A stretch of 64,000 bases of DNA from Anniella stebbinsi. Lineage: Eukaryota; Chordata; Lepidosauria; Squamata; Anniellidae. The stretch spans positions 205,882,017 through 205,946,016 of the forward strand of contig JARDYH010000004.1 of the NCBI GenBank assembly GCA_029215795.1, given 5' to 3'. The translations under genes and the position numbers were made by a program. Below are positions 43,541 through 52,195 of this stretch, one piece after another (the stretch's first letter is position 1; each line of letters opens with the position of its first letter). The notes under the pieces were generated by a model that saw only the letters and a program-made list of their open reading frames with translations, did no database searches and had not been told where the DNA came from.

Positions 43541-43558
43541 ATGCACACTAGGGGTGTG

Positions 43559-43690
43559 CATCGGATCGGATCCGATCCACGATCCGAATCCGATCCGACC
43601 CAAAATCGGGAAAATCCGATCCGATCCGATCCGATCCGGACAACCTCCGATCCGATCCGATCCGATCCGATGAGGTCCGATCCGGATCGG
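43559..43690. repeat. (GATCC/ATCCG)n satellite block, left arm
   Basis: Runs of GATCCGATCCGATCCGATCC broken by ACGATCCGAATCC-type variants, directly inside the TIR. CpG-rich against an AT-rich background. Mirror block at 46407-46518. Confidence 0.9.
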
Positions 43691-46406
43691 ACGCCATTTT
43701 GAATGCTTTTTCCCATAGCCAAGTATTGTTTTACAAAAACGCCTATAACTTTTTCATTTTTAAAGATAGAAGGATGAAACTTGGGCACATTGTAGACTGG
43801 TTAGGGGTAGTTATCTGTGAGAAATTTCAGAAAGATTGGTGCATGCATTTTGTGGCAATTAATTTTTTAATAAATACCCAGGAATGCCTATAACTTTGTC
43901 ATTTTTAAAGTTACACACATGAAACTTTGCCACATTGTAGGGGGTACCTTGGGACCTATGTGTGTGAAATTTCAGAAACGTAGGTGCTTGTCTTGTGTGG
44001 CAATTAATTTTTAGAAAAATGGGTAGTAGTGGGGTAAATACAGTTACGCCTCCCATTTTTTTATTTTTGAAGATACAAACAGGAAACTTGGGCACATTAC
44101 AGGCACCACTTGCCTTGATATGTGTGTGAAATTTCAGAAACATTGGAGCTTTCCTTGTGTGGCAATTAATTTTTGAAACAATGAGGAAAGAAACACCTAT
44201 AACTTTGTCATTTTTAAAGTTACACACATGAAACTTTGCCACATTGTAGGTGGTACCTTGGGACCCATGTGTGTGAAATTTCGGAAACGTAGGTGCTTGC
44301 CTTGTGTGGCAATTAATTTTTTAATAAATACCCAGGAATGCCTATAACTTTGTCATTTTTAAAGTTACACACATGAAACTTTGCCACATTGTAGGCGGTA
44401 CCTTGGGACCTATGTGTGTGAAATTTCAGAAACGTAGGTGCTTGCCTTGTGTGGCAATTAATTTTAGAAAAATGGGTAGTGGTGGGGTAAATACAGTTAC
44501 GCCTCCCACTTTTTTATTTTTGAAGATACAAACAGGAAACATGGGCACATTACAGGTACCACTTGGCTTGATATGTGTGTAAAATTTCAGACAGCTGGGT
44601 CCAGGCATGTGGTGGCAAGGTATTTTTGAAACAATGAGGAAAGAAACGCCTATAACTTTTTTATTTTAAAAGTTAGAAGTCTGAACATTGCTCACTTTGT
44701 AGATGGGTTAGGGGTAGATATGTGTCAGAAATTTCAGAATTATAGGTCCAGGCATTTGATGGCTATGGAATTTTTAAATTACATGTTTCAAAAAAATCTC
44801 TACAGAGGCCAGGTCTTCCCCTCCCGCTTCCCGCGAAGAAAAGGAAACACTCTCTCGTCTCGATCCCTTTGATCCTTGCTAGTAGTATCCATTACAGGGC
44901 TCGTGTTTCCTTTCCTACTTCCACTTTTCAAGCAGAACGGCTGAGCCTAGCTGAGTTTTGCAGCCATGCGTGCAAGGAAGGATCACTCTGGTCTCGATCC
45001 CTTTGATCCTTGGTAGTATCCATTACAGGGCTCGTGTCTGCTTTCACTTTGTACTCAAGCAGACACGAGCCCTGTAATGGATACTACCAAGGATCAAAGG
45101 GATCGAGACCAGAGTGATCCTTCCTTGCACGCATGGCTGCAAAACTCAGCTAGGCTCAGCCGTTCTGCTTGAAAAGTGAAAGTAGGAAAGGAAACACGAG
45201 CCCTGTAATGGATACTACTAGCAAGGATCAAAGGGATCAAGACGAGAGAGTGTTTCCTTTTCTTCGCGGGAAGCGGGAGGGGAAGACCTGGCCTCTGTAG
45301 AAATTTTTTTGAAACATGTAATTTAAAAATTCCATAGCCATCAAATGCCTGGACCTATAATTCTGAAATTTCTGACACATATCTACCCCTAACCCATCTA
45401 CAAAGTGAGCAATGTTCAGACTTCTAACTTTTAAAATAAAAAAGTTATAGGCGTTTCTTTCCTCATTGTTTCAAAAATACCTTGCCACCACATGCCTGGA
45501 CCCAGCTGTCTGAAATTTTACACACATATCAAGCCAAGTGGTACCTGTAATGTGCCCATGTTTCCTGTTTGTATCTTCAAAAATAAAAAGTGGGAGGCGT
45601 AACTGTATTTACCCCACCACTACCCATTTTTCTAAAATTAATTGCCACACAAGGCAAGCACCTACATTTCCGAAATTTCACACACATAGGTCCCAAGGTA
45701 CCGCCTACAATGTGGCAAAGTTTCATGTGTGTAACTTTAAAAATGACAAAGTTATAGGCATTCCTGGGTATTTATTAAAAAATTAATTGCCACACAAGGC
45801 AAGCACCTACGTTTCCGAAATTTCACACACATGGGTCCCAAGGTACCACCTACAATGTGGCAAAGTTTCATGTGTGTAACTTTAAAAATGACAAAGTTAT
45901 AGGTGTTTCTTTCCTCATTGTTTCAAAAATTAATTGCCACACAAGGAAAGCTCCAATGTTTCTGAAATTTCACACACATATCAAGGCAAGTGGTACCTGT
46001 AATGTGCCCAAGTTTCCTGTTTGTATCTTCAAAAATAAAAAAATGGGAGGCGTAACTGTATTTACCCCACTACTACCCATTTTTCTAAAAATTAATTGCC
46101 ACACAAGACAAGCACCTACGTTTCTGAAATTTCACACACATAGGTCCCAAGGTACCCCCTACAATGTGGCAAAGTTTCATGTGTGTAACTTTAAAAATGA
46201 CAAAGTTATAGGCATTCCTGGGTATTTATTAAAAAATTAATTGCCACAAAATGCATGCACCAATCTTTCTGAAATTTCTCACAGATAACTACCCCTAACC
46301 AGTCTACAATGTGCCCAAGTTTCATCCTTCTATCTTTAAAAATGAAAAAGTTATAGGCGTTTTTGTAAAACAATACTTGGCTATGGGAAAAAGCATTCAA
46401 AATGGC

Positions 46407-46518
46407 GTCCGATCCGGATCGGACATCTGGTCCGATCCGATCCGACCAGCCTCCGATCCGATCTGATCCGATCCGACCCCCCAGGTCCGATTCCGATCCG
46501 CTATCCGATCCGATCCGG
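46407..46518. repeat. (ATCCG)n satellite block, right arm
   Basis: GATCCGGATCGGACATCTGG, then GATCCGATCCGACC repeats up to CGATCCGGGGG. It is inverted relative to the left block but differs from it in spacing and length, so it is less conserved between arms than the modules are. Confidence 0.9.
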
Positions 46519-46546
46519 GGGTTCAGTGCACATCCCTAATGCACAC

Positions 46547-47656
46547 CATTTAAATCATGTGCCTTCCCCGCCCTGCCCAGCTGATCAGAAAAGTACCAAT
46601 CAGCTGAGCAAGAGGAAGAGAGATGCACAGTGGGAATTCAGCACATGAGGTGGTGAGAGGACCCTGGCCGTACCCATCACCTCATTTTGATCAGATCCAC
46701 CACTAGCATGCACCCTCCCCCAAGCCATGGCCCATCATTGAACATGGCAAAAAAGTTGCTGACTTCTGTCATGTTTGATCATCCTCCCCCTTTGCAATCA
46801 ACAAGACAAAGACTTGAAGCTCCAAGTGATTACAGCTTTATTATGCAGAAGGCAAGTCTTTCCACTATGCAGATTCAAGGAAGCTCTCAAACTGCCCCAG
46901 GCTGTAAGATCTCTATTAGGGAAGACAATCCGTAAGGTAGTGAAGTTGCCATCAGTTTGCCAGTGGACACCGATGGTCAAACCTATCTCACGGTGAAACC
47001 CCTCCCATAGGGTGGTTCCCTTCTATGTTGGCTTCTATGGCTGGCCATCCTGGCCGAGCATCTTAGCCCTGTCCCTAACTCCACCCGCTTTGACTTGCAA
47101 CACACTCTTGCGTTACTCAAGTCGTGCCCCTCTTCCTCCTCCATGGAAACTTGGTTCCCACAGTGGAGGGGAGGTGGCAACTCGACCTAGCCATCTGTTA
47201 GTCAAGGCCTTGGAAGTCTCTCTTCCAATACCTGGGGCTCTGGGGAGGTTCCTCCCTGTTCTCTGTTCTAGCTGTTCCAGCTCTGATTCCAAATTGTAAT
47301 CTTCAGACATTTCAAGGGCCTTGCTCAACCCTGATAACCCCTTCCACATGCCACTGAATCTATAAAGATAGGTCATTCAATCTCAAAATGCTAATTCTAG
47401 GAGAGAATTCCTTTCCTTTTTTGCATGACATTTCTCACCCCCCGCCCCCAGATGCAGGGATTTTCGCAAAGAATGGGTCAGGGAGTGGGGAGAAATGCTC
47501 CAATGTTGCTAATGATGTATGGTCATATACTAATTGGTCTTCTTTCCCCAATGGTCACATGAAGGAGACCTATTGATTTTAACAGTACAAATAGCAGCAT
47601 CTGTTCTGAATGGCTCTTCTCAAAGAATATGTCAGTTCCATGTTCTTCTCTTACAG
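46547..47656. other. 3' part of intron 2
   Basis: No repeat recognised. Short frames at 46687-47380 without motif. Ends in TTCTTCTCTTACAG before exon 3. Confidence 0.5.
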
Positions 47657-47807
47657 GTATCACATCATTGTGATCCTATTGGTCTATTGCTTTCCATTAT
47701 TTGTCATGGGGCTCACTTATACAATTGTTGGAATTACCCTTTGGGGTGGAGAAATCCCAGGTGATACATCTGACAAATATCATGAGCAGCTGAAAGCAAA
47801 GAGGAAG
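47657..47807 (+). CDS. TACR3: Neurokinin-3 receptor (TACR3), coding exon 3
   Basis: 151 bp. The first base completes Thr211; then 50 codons, residues 212-261. TM5 is [18 protein letters not shown] (212-229) continuing [12 protein letters not shown]. The third intracellular loop starts [20 protein letters not shown] and ends at donor AAG|GTACTG, a weaker donor than GTAAGT. The NK3R hallmark WGGEIPGD is present. Mammalian NK3R has, from memory, Cys where this sequence has Ser in GDTSDKY. The next exon should begin with VVKMM and TM6; it is not in the window. Confidence 0.96.
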
Positions 47808-47874
47808 GTACTGTTCAACTAAATCTCACTTAATTGACTTATTAATTTGTGTAGCTTCATAGTTGTGGTTTTAT

Positions 47875-48032
47875 TTAGACCATATTAGATACAATCTGTC
47901 CTGCACACTCAGGTCCTCTGGGGAGGACTTACTTCAGTCAGCCAAAACTAGGCTGACAATTGTTACCCAGAGGACCTTTTCCTTTGTCACCCCAGATTGT
48001 GGAATGGCCTGCCAGAGGAGATTCGTCAACTT

Positions 48033-48077
<45 letters not shown>

Positions 48078-48285
48078 CAGCTATAAAGACTAGCCTCTTC
48101 TGGCAGGCCTACCCAGATGAATTTTAGACCAAGAATTTTAAGATGTCTTGATTGTTATTTTGATATTGTATTGATTTTATGTGCTCTTTTAATTAATTTT
48201 ATGTATTTGATCTATATTGTATTGTACTAATGTTATTCCCAGCCTCAATCCAAAGGGAGAGGCGGGTAAGAGATGATGATGATGA
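47875..48285 (+). mobile_element. LINE 3' end (same family as 6515-7290)
   Basis: GGGGAGGACTTACTTCAGTC, AGGCTGACAATTGTTACCCA and GATTGTGGAATGGCCTGCCA match the complement of 6780-6900. A (CT)n microsatellite at 48037-48069 has expanded inside the former coding region (AACTCTCT in place of the LNSLLEFK codons). The 3' end GGGAGAGGCGGGTAAGAGAT precedes a (GAT)n tail. Confidence 0.75.
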
Positions 48286-49735
48286 TACTGGCTTCTAAGG
48301 CATGGCTGGATCATGCCCCTTACTTCCCCCACCACATATTTTACATCCAAACAGGATGATAACATTCCATTTCAATAGACAAATAACATTGACTGCTTCT
48401 CATTTTCATTTGTTTTCTATCTATCATTTTATTTAGCATTGTGACCTTGCCAAGTTTGGTGTAGTTTCTAAGCCTTAGGCATGCTGGAGAGCACTTATGT
48501 ATAAAAGCTAAGGTGATCTCCAAGCATTTGAGAATACTGGGTGTGCAAACTGCCAAGTTTCATGCCATTAAGTAAGGGATGGGCAACATACAACTCATAG
48601 ACCCCATGTGGCCCTTGATGGCAATTTGGGGAGGGCGGCTGCCACCATTGAATTTGCTGTGGCAGCAAAAGGCAGTACAATTTCATCAACAAACAAGTCA
48701 TAAGGCAAGAGTTCACCATGTTTGCTTTCAAGATCACTGCTTTTTTTTCCTTAGTTTTTTTGCCACCATCCCAGCAATTTCGGCAGTGGCAGCAGGGCTA
48801 GGGAATGCCAAAGTGGGATATGCAAGCCCTGGAGGCTGTCCACCTCTGTATTAAATCCATCGTCCCACTTTGATCATGGTGAGCATGGGGCCAGAACTTG
48901 ATATCATGGAGAATGCATAGCTGTTATGCTGCAGGTTTGGGAAAATTCAGGGTAACAATGTCACGTCTTCCTCTCTAGGCTAGTAATTCAAAATGGAAGA
49001 CACATGGGGCTTCTGTTCTCAGTGGCATGCTTTAATACCCAGAATGCTCTACTTCTGACCCAAGCAACCCATTCCCCAATTACACTTTGAATTGAACTAG
49101 CAGCCAAGCTCTAATAAATCCACTAGGATATGAGATCTTGGTGTCCAGTGTTCTATGTGGTTCGGACTCAAAAATACTCTAAGCTCTAATGAAAGCACTC
49201 CCAAGGGCCTTGGTTAAAATGATGGCCCCATTTTTCAAGCTGACTTCTGTCCATGACTTTAATGAAGTCCTATTTCTCCCTGATTGAGCATGTACTGCCT
49301 TTTGAATAATGCATGGGATGAAATAGTTGGGTGATAGGTCTTCCCCTCATTCCTCTCCAACATGGAAACACCTTCAGTTTCAGAAACTGTGTTAAAACCT
49401 TTCTGTTTGCATATGTATTTGATGGCTGGCTGGAGTGCAGTGTGCCTGTTGTAGAGCAATGCTATTTAAATGTATAGTGCCTGTCTCCTTCTCATGCTAT
49501 TTTAATTAAAATATTCTTACCAGCTGCAAGCTTCTGAGAGAGGCCAGAATATAAGCTTACATAAATTAAAGGTGGGGGAATCTATATTGGATATATTTAA
49601 ATTCCCAGCTTCTCTGCAGAACTCACAGAGAGGGTTCTTGATGCCCAACAGGTTGTGGCAGGGGGTTGGGTGAGAGTTGTGTTCAGCCCACTACCTCCTT
49701 GTCCTTATGTCCATGTAGGTGGAACTACATAAGAG
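48286..49735. other. Intron 3, nothing firmly recognised
   Basis: Around 48575-48850 there is wording common in squamate repeats (GGGATGGGCAACATACAACT, CCCATGTGGCCCTTGATGGC) that I cannot class. Remainder unassigned. Confidence 0.35.
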
Positions 49736-49737
49736 AA

Positions 49738-49985
49738 TTCATAGAATCATAGAATTATTGAGTTGGAAAGGGTCCCGAGGATCATCTAGTCCAACTCTCT
49801 GCAATGTGCAGGAAAACCAGTTAAACCATCCATGAGAGGTAGCTGTCCAGCCTCTTCTTAAAAGCCTCCAGAGATGGAGAACCCACATCCTCATTAGAGG
49901 ATGCAAACTGGGGGAATAATTCAGTGACACAGCGAAGTCACAGATTGATGGGAAAACCGACCAGGAAATGAATAAGAACAATCAA
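49738..49985 (-). mobile_element. CR1 LINE 3' end
   Basis: + strand TTCATAGAATCATAGAATTA followed by GAGTTGGAAAGGGTCCCGAG and CAGCCTCTTCTTAAAAGCCT is the inverted CR1 terminus, better preserved than 9455-10005. Confidence 0.9.
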
Positions 49986-50125
49986 GAAGCAGCAGAGAAA
50001 GAGAGAGAGAGAAATCAAAAGAGAGAAAGCAATAGGGTCACAGGTTAGGGGAGTTTAGGCAGCCTTGTCTATTTTTTTAAAGTTTGTTTTATATTACACC
50101 TGACTGGCTACTAATTGGTTGGAAC

Positions 50126-50308
50126 CAGTGGAGGCTAGTGGCTCCCGATTTCAGCAGCACTATGAATCCATTCCAGGTTTCAGTCAGAACAACTCTAAAG
50201 GAGCTATCCAAAGTGCTGACCCCTATCCCCAAATAGGCTCAGCATCTTAGATGGCTCCTTTAGACTTCTGGCTAGTTCTGACTGAAACAGCCCCACCAGC
50301 CTCCACTG
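50126..50308. mobile_element. M2 MITE
   Basis: CAGTGGAGGCTAGTGGCTCC at the left; CCCCACCAGCCTCCACTG at the right. The interior TCTAAAGGAGCTATCCAAAG / TAGATGGCTCCTTTAGA forms an inverted pair. A SINE is immediately adjacent on the right. Confidence 0.8.
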
Positions 50309-50309
50309 A

Positions 50310-50500
50310 CAGGACCATAGGAAGCTGCTTTATGCTGAGTAAGACCATGAGTCTATCTAGCCCAGTATTGTCTCCACTGACTAGTAGTATCTCTCCAAGG
50401 TTTCAGGCAGGGTTTTTTTTCTCTCCCTTACCTGAGATGCTGGGGATCAAACCCTGCATGCAAAGCATGTGCTCTTTTACTCAGCTACAACTTCCAACAG
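50310..50500 (-). mobile_element. tRNA-derived SINE, inverted
   Basis: CCATAGGAAGCTGCTTTATG, CTATCTAGCCCAGTATTGTC, GATGCTGGGGATCAAACCCT (inverted B box) and CATGTGCTCTTTTACTCAGC (inverted A box). Confidence 0.85.
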
Positions 50501-50840
50501 CCGCATAATCTGTGCCATTAGCTGCCATCATCACCACAATACAAACCAGTTCATGAAAATTCTGGTTTCACCTCTTCCTCACAGCAGTAGCAGCAGCAGC
50601 AAGAATAAAAATGGATGGTAGACAGACAGCTTCCCTTCCCCAAATACAAGGAACCAGGGCTGGTCTAGTGCTCCAGGCTGCGTTCCCTATGTTGGACCTG
50701 TAGCTGCAACTTTGATAAAAGCGGGCAGAATTTGAGTGATTGTACTTTTTCGTGCAAAATTAATTCTATTCTACTTTTTCCTGCAAAATTAATTCTACTC
50801 TAAGTAGTGAGATTACTGGAGTATCTAGCACTTCATGCAG
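50501..50840. other. Intron 3, nothing recognised
   Basis: TTTTTCGTGCAAAATTAATT and TTTTTCCTGCAAAATTAATT form a ~29-bp tandem duplication near 50745-50800. Otherwise unassigned. Confidence 0.4.
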
Positions 50841-50841
50841 A

Positions 50842-50886
<45 letters not shown>
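50841..50886. repeat. (CT)n microsatellite
   Basis: About 22 CT units in an uninterrupted run. Confidence 0.95.
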
Positions 50887-50888
<2 letters not shown>

Positions 50889-51153
50889 AAATCAATATTC
50901 TGAAACTATATGAGCAGAAATTTCCCTCATATTTAAGCTGCCTAGAGAGCAATCCTATGATCCCTAGGAAGCATCCCAAGGACCATAGGATAGTTTGGAT
51001 TCCCCACTCTGAGGTCTGAGAGTGTGCTCTGACCTCAGAAGGGGGAGTGAGAGATCTGACCCACATCCCCTGGCATGGCTGCCTCTTCTTGACACAAAAA
51101 AACACTATTCAACATATATATGTATAATATCAAAGTAAAAACAAAGCTCTTAT

Positions 51154-51204
51154 GATTCTGGCCAAATGCGTTTCGACAAAAGTGTCTTCTTCAGTGGCCC
51201 AATC
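51154..51204 (-). ncRNA. Hammerhead-ribozyme-like motif, left arm
   Basis: Minus strand order: stem I GATT-G-GGCCA; core CTGAAGA plus one extra A; stem II GACA-CTTT-TGTC; core GAAA; short stem III CGC/ATTT region; stem I return GGCC..AATC. The core nucleotides CUGANGA and GAAA are intact. The unpaired A before stem II and weak stem III make activity uncertain. Confidence 0.5.
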
Positions 51205-51767
51205 ACTGAAAATAAACAACAGAAATAATAAAACATTTAGTAGTGCCTCAGATGGAGGAAAATTTAGTCTTTTCCAATATGTAATATAAGATTTTTTAAT
51301 GACCCACCTAAATTGTTTGAGTACCAGGCAGAAGTTTTTCACAATGGGGCTTATTTAAATAATTGGGTATATAATGAAATCCTGGCAGTCAAGGGTTTAT
51401 CTGGGCAGTACCTTATCATTTACAAGCAGTGAAGCCAGTGAATTACGTTTGTGAGTATCTCTTAACTTACTCTTGGTGGAAATTGATGTACATTCCTGTA
51501 AAGTTAAAGTATAATTGGGCATTTAAATATTTTTTCTGTATATATCTTTCATTCAAGGGTGTACTATACACACCAATTTGGGGAGTGATACAATCCCATA
51601 ATTTGGGAAATATTTAAATCAGCCCCGTTGTGAAAAACTTCTGCCTGGTACTCAAACAATTTAGGTGGGTCATTAAAAAATCTTATATTACATATTGGAA
51701 AAGACTAAATTTTCCTCCATCTGAGGCACTACTAAATGTTTTATTATTTCTGTTGTTTATTTTCAGA

Positions 51768-51818
51768 GATTGGGCCACTGAACAAGACACTTTTGTCGAA
51801 ATGCGTTTGGCCAGAGTC
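51768..51818 (+). ncRNA. Hammerhead-ribozyme-like motif, right arm (core damaged)
   Basis: Same layout as the left-arm copy in opposite orientation: GATTGGGCCA, CTGAACA, GACACTTTTGTC, GAAA, TGCGTTTGGCC, GAGTC. The core CUGANGA has become CUGAACA (G8 lost), which should abolish cleavage. Confidence 0.45.
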
Positions 51819-52195
51819 ATAAGAGCTTTGTTTTTACTTTGATATTATACATATATATGTTGAATAGTGTTTTTTTGTGATAAATATATTTTATTAGTAT
51901 TAAAATTTATTACATATTTTCTCCTTAACTTTCTTTTTTTGTTTTGTGGATTTTGGTTACGGCTAGCACTTTGTTGTTTGTGTGCCTCTTCTTGACCTCA
52001 GAGAGGGGGAAAGGGGGTATTCTGGTGGGAAAAGAAGGGAAGAGACCAAAGAGGCCAGGATATGGTTTATCCTAAGCCTCTCCATCCTCCTTCCTTCCCC
52101 CTCCAAAACACCCTAACTAGACGGGCTGAAAAGCCCAGCAGGGCATAGGAATCTTGGAACCCTCTGAGTTCGGGGGCTTCCAAGCAGCAAATTAT

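Larger units (their letters stand above)
43549..46538. mobile_element. FB element: 2,990-bp hAT-like foldback palindrome, 8-bp TSD
   Basis: Ends are TAGGGGTGTGCA and the inverted TGCACATCCCTA. The octamer ATGCACAC flanks both sides (43541-43548 and 46539-46546). The arms are ~1.49 kb and nearly identical in inverted orientation; the loop is only about 13 bases (45044-45056, between GTCTGCTT and AAGCAGAC). Each arm has, from outside in: a satellite block of ATCCG-type pentamers; seven ~150-bp modules starting GCCTATAACTTTGTC-like (left arm at 43741, 43886, 44048, 44195, 44340, 44501, 44648); and a ~230-bp unique segment that itself holds an internal repeat (GATCCCTTTGATCCTTG twice). No transposase. 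Repeated frames such as 43859-44242 minus and its mirror 45857-46240 plus reflect the modules. hAT assignment is from the 5'-TAGGG end and the 8-bp duplication. Confidence 0.92.
42442..47656 (+). other. TACR3: TACR3 intron 2
   Basis: 5,215 bp, GTAAGT to TTCTCTTACAG, phase 2. More than half of it is the 2,990-bp FB palindrome; a SINE and an M1 unit lie near the 5' end. Removing them leaves a host intron of about 2 kb. Confidence 0.9.
51094..51982. mobile_element. Penelope-like inverted (foldback) insertion with 14-bp TSD
   Basis: TGCCTCTTCTTGAC is duplicated at 51080-51093 and 51983-51996. Inside, two ~255-bp arms (about 51094-51350 and 51615-51879) are inverted copies with few differences. 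A ~260-bp AT-rich spacer separates them, and a ~100-bp tail lies on the right only. The arms encode near-identical 70-codon frames, 51130-51342 minus and 51630-51842 plus (starting MKNFCLVLKQFRWVIKKSYI), the second with a handful of changes. Each arm carries a hammerhead-like motif. Arms of this kind with such motifs are typical of Penelope-like retroelement terminal repeats (established family knowledge; assignment inferred). No reverse transcriptase or GIY-YIG domain is present. Confidence 0.6.
50936..52195. mobile_element. Unclassified palindromic repeat hosting a Penelope-like insertion
   Basis: The left part GAGCAATCCTATGATCCCTA ... GACCATAGGATAGTTTGGAT and the right part ...CAGGGCATAGGAATCTTGGAAC look like the two ends of one older element. 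The segment CTCTGAGGTCTGAG / GACCTCAGAGAGG flanks the interruption. A related piece lies at 63385-63565 (CTGACCTCGGAG, GGGATTCCAAACTATTCTAT). The central 51094-51982 is a separate insertion. Confidence 0.45.

Noticed and set aside
43859..46240. 127-codon frames at 43859-44242 (minus) and 45857-46240 (plus) as a real repeated protein
   Set aside because: They are mirror images created by the palindrome, and the peptide repeats simply follow the ~150-bp modules. Module lengths (145, 147, 162) do not all keep frame, there is no signal, promoter or intact start context, and the other arm modules break it.
48240..48290. TACR3 exon 4 near the GATGATGATG run
   Set aside because: The run is a (GAT)n LINE tail; it lacks VVKMM...ICWLPYH coding sequence and any acceptor/donor pair.
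51130..51842. The twin 70-codon frames in the Penelope-like arms as genes
   Set aside because: They are copies of one terminal-repeat sequence. The frame covers the ribozyme-like motif and has no recognised domain.
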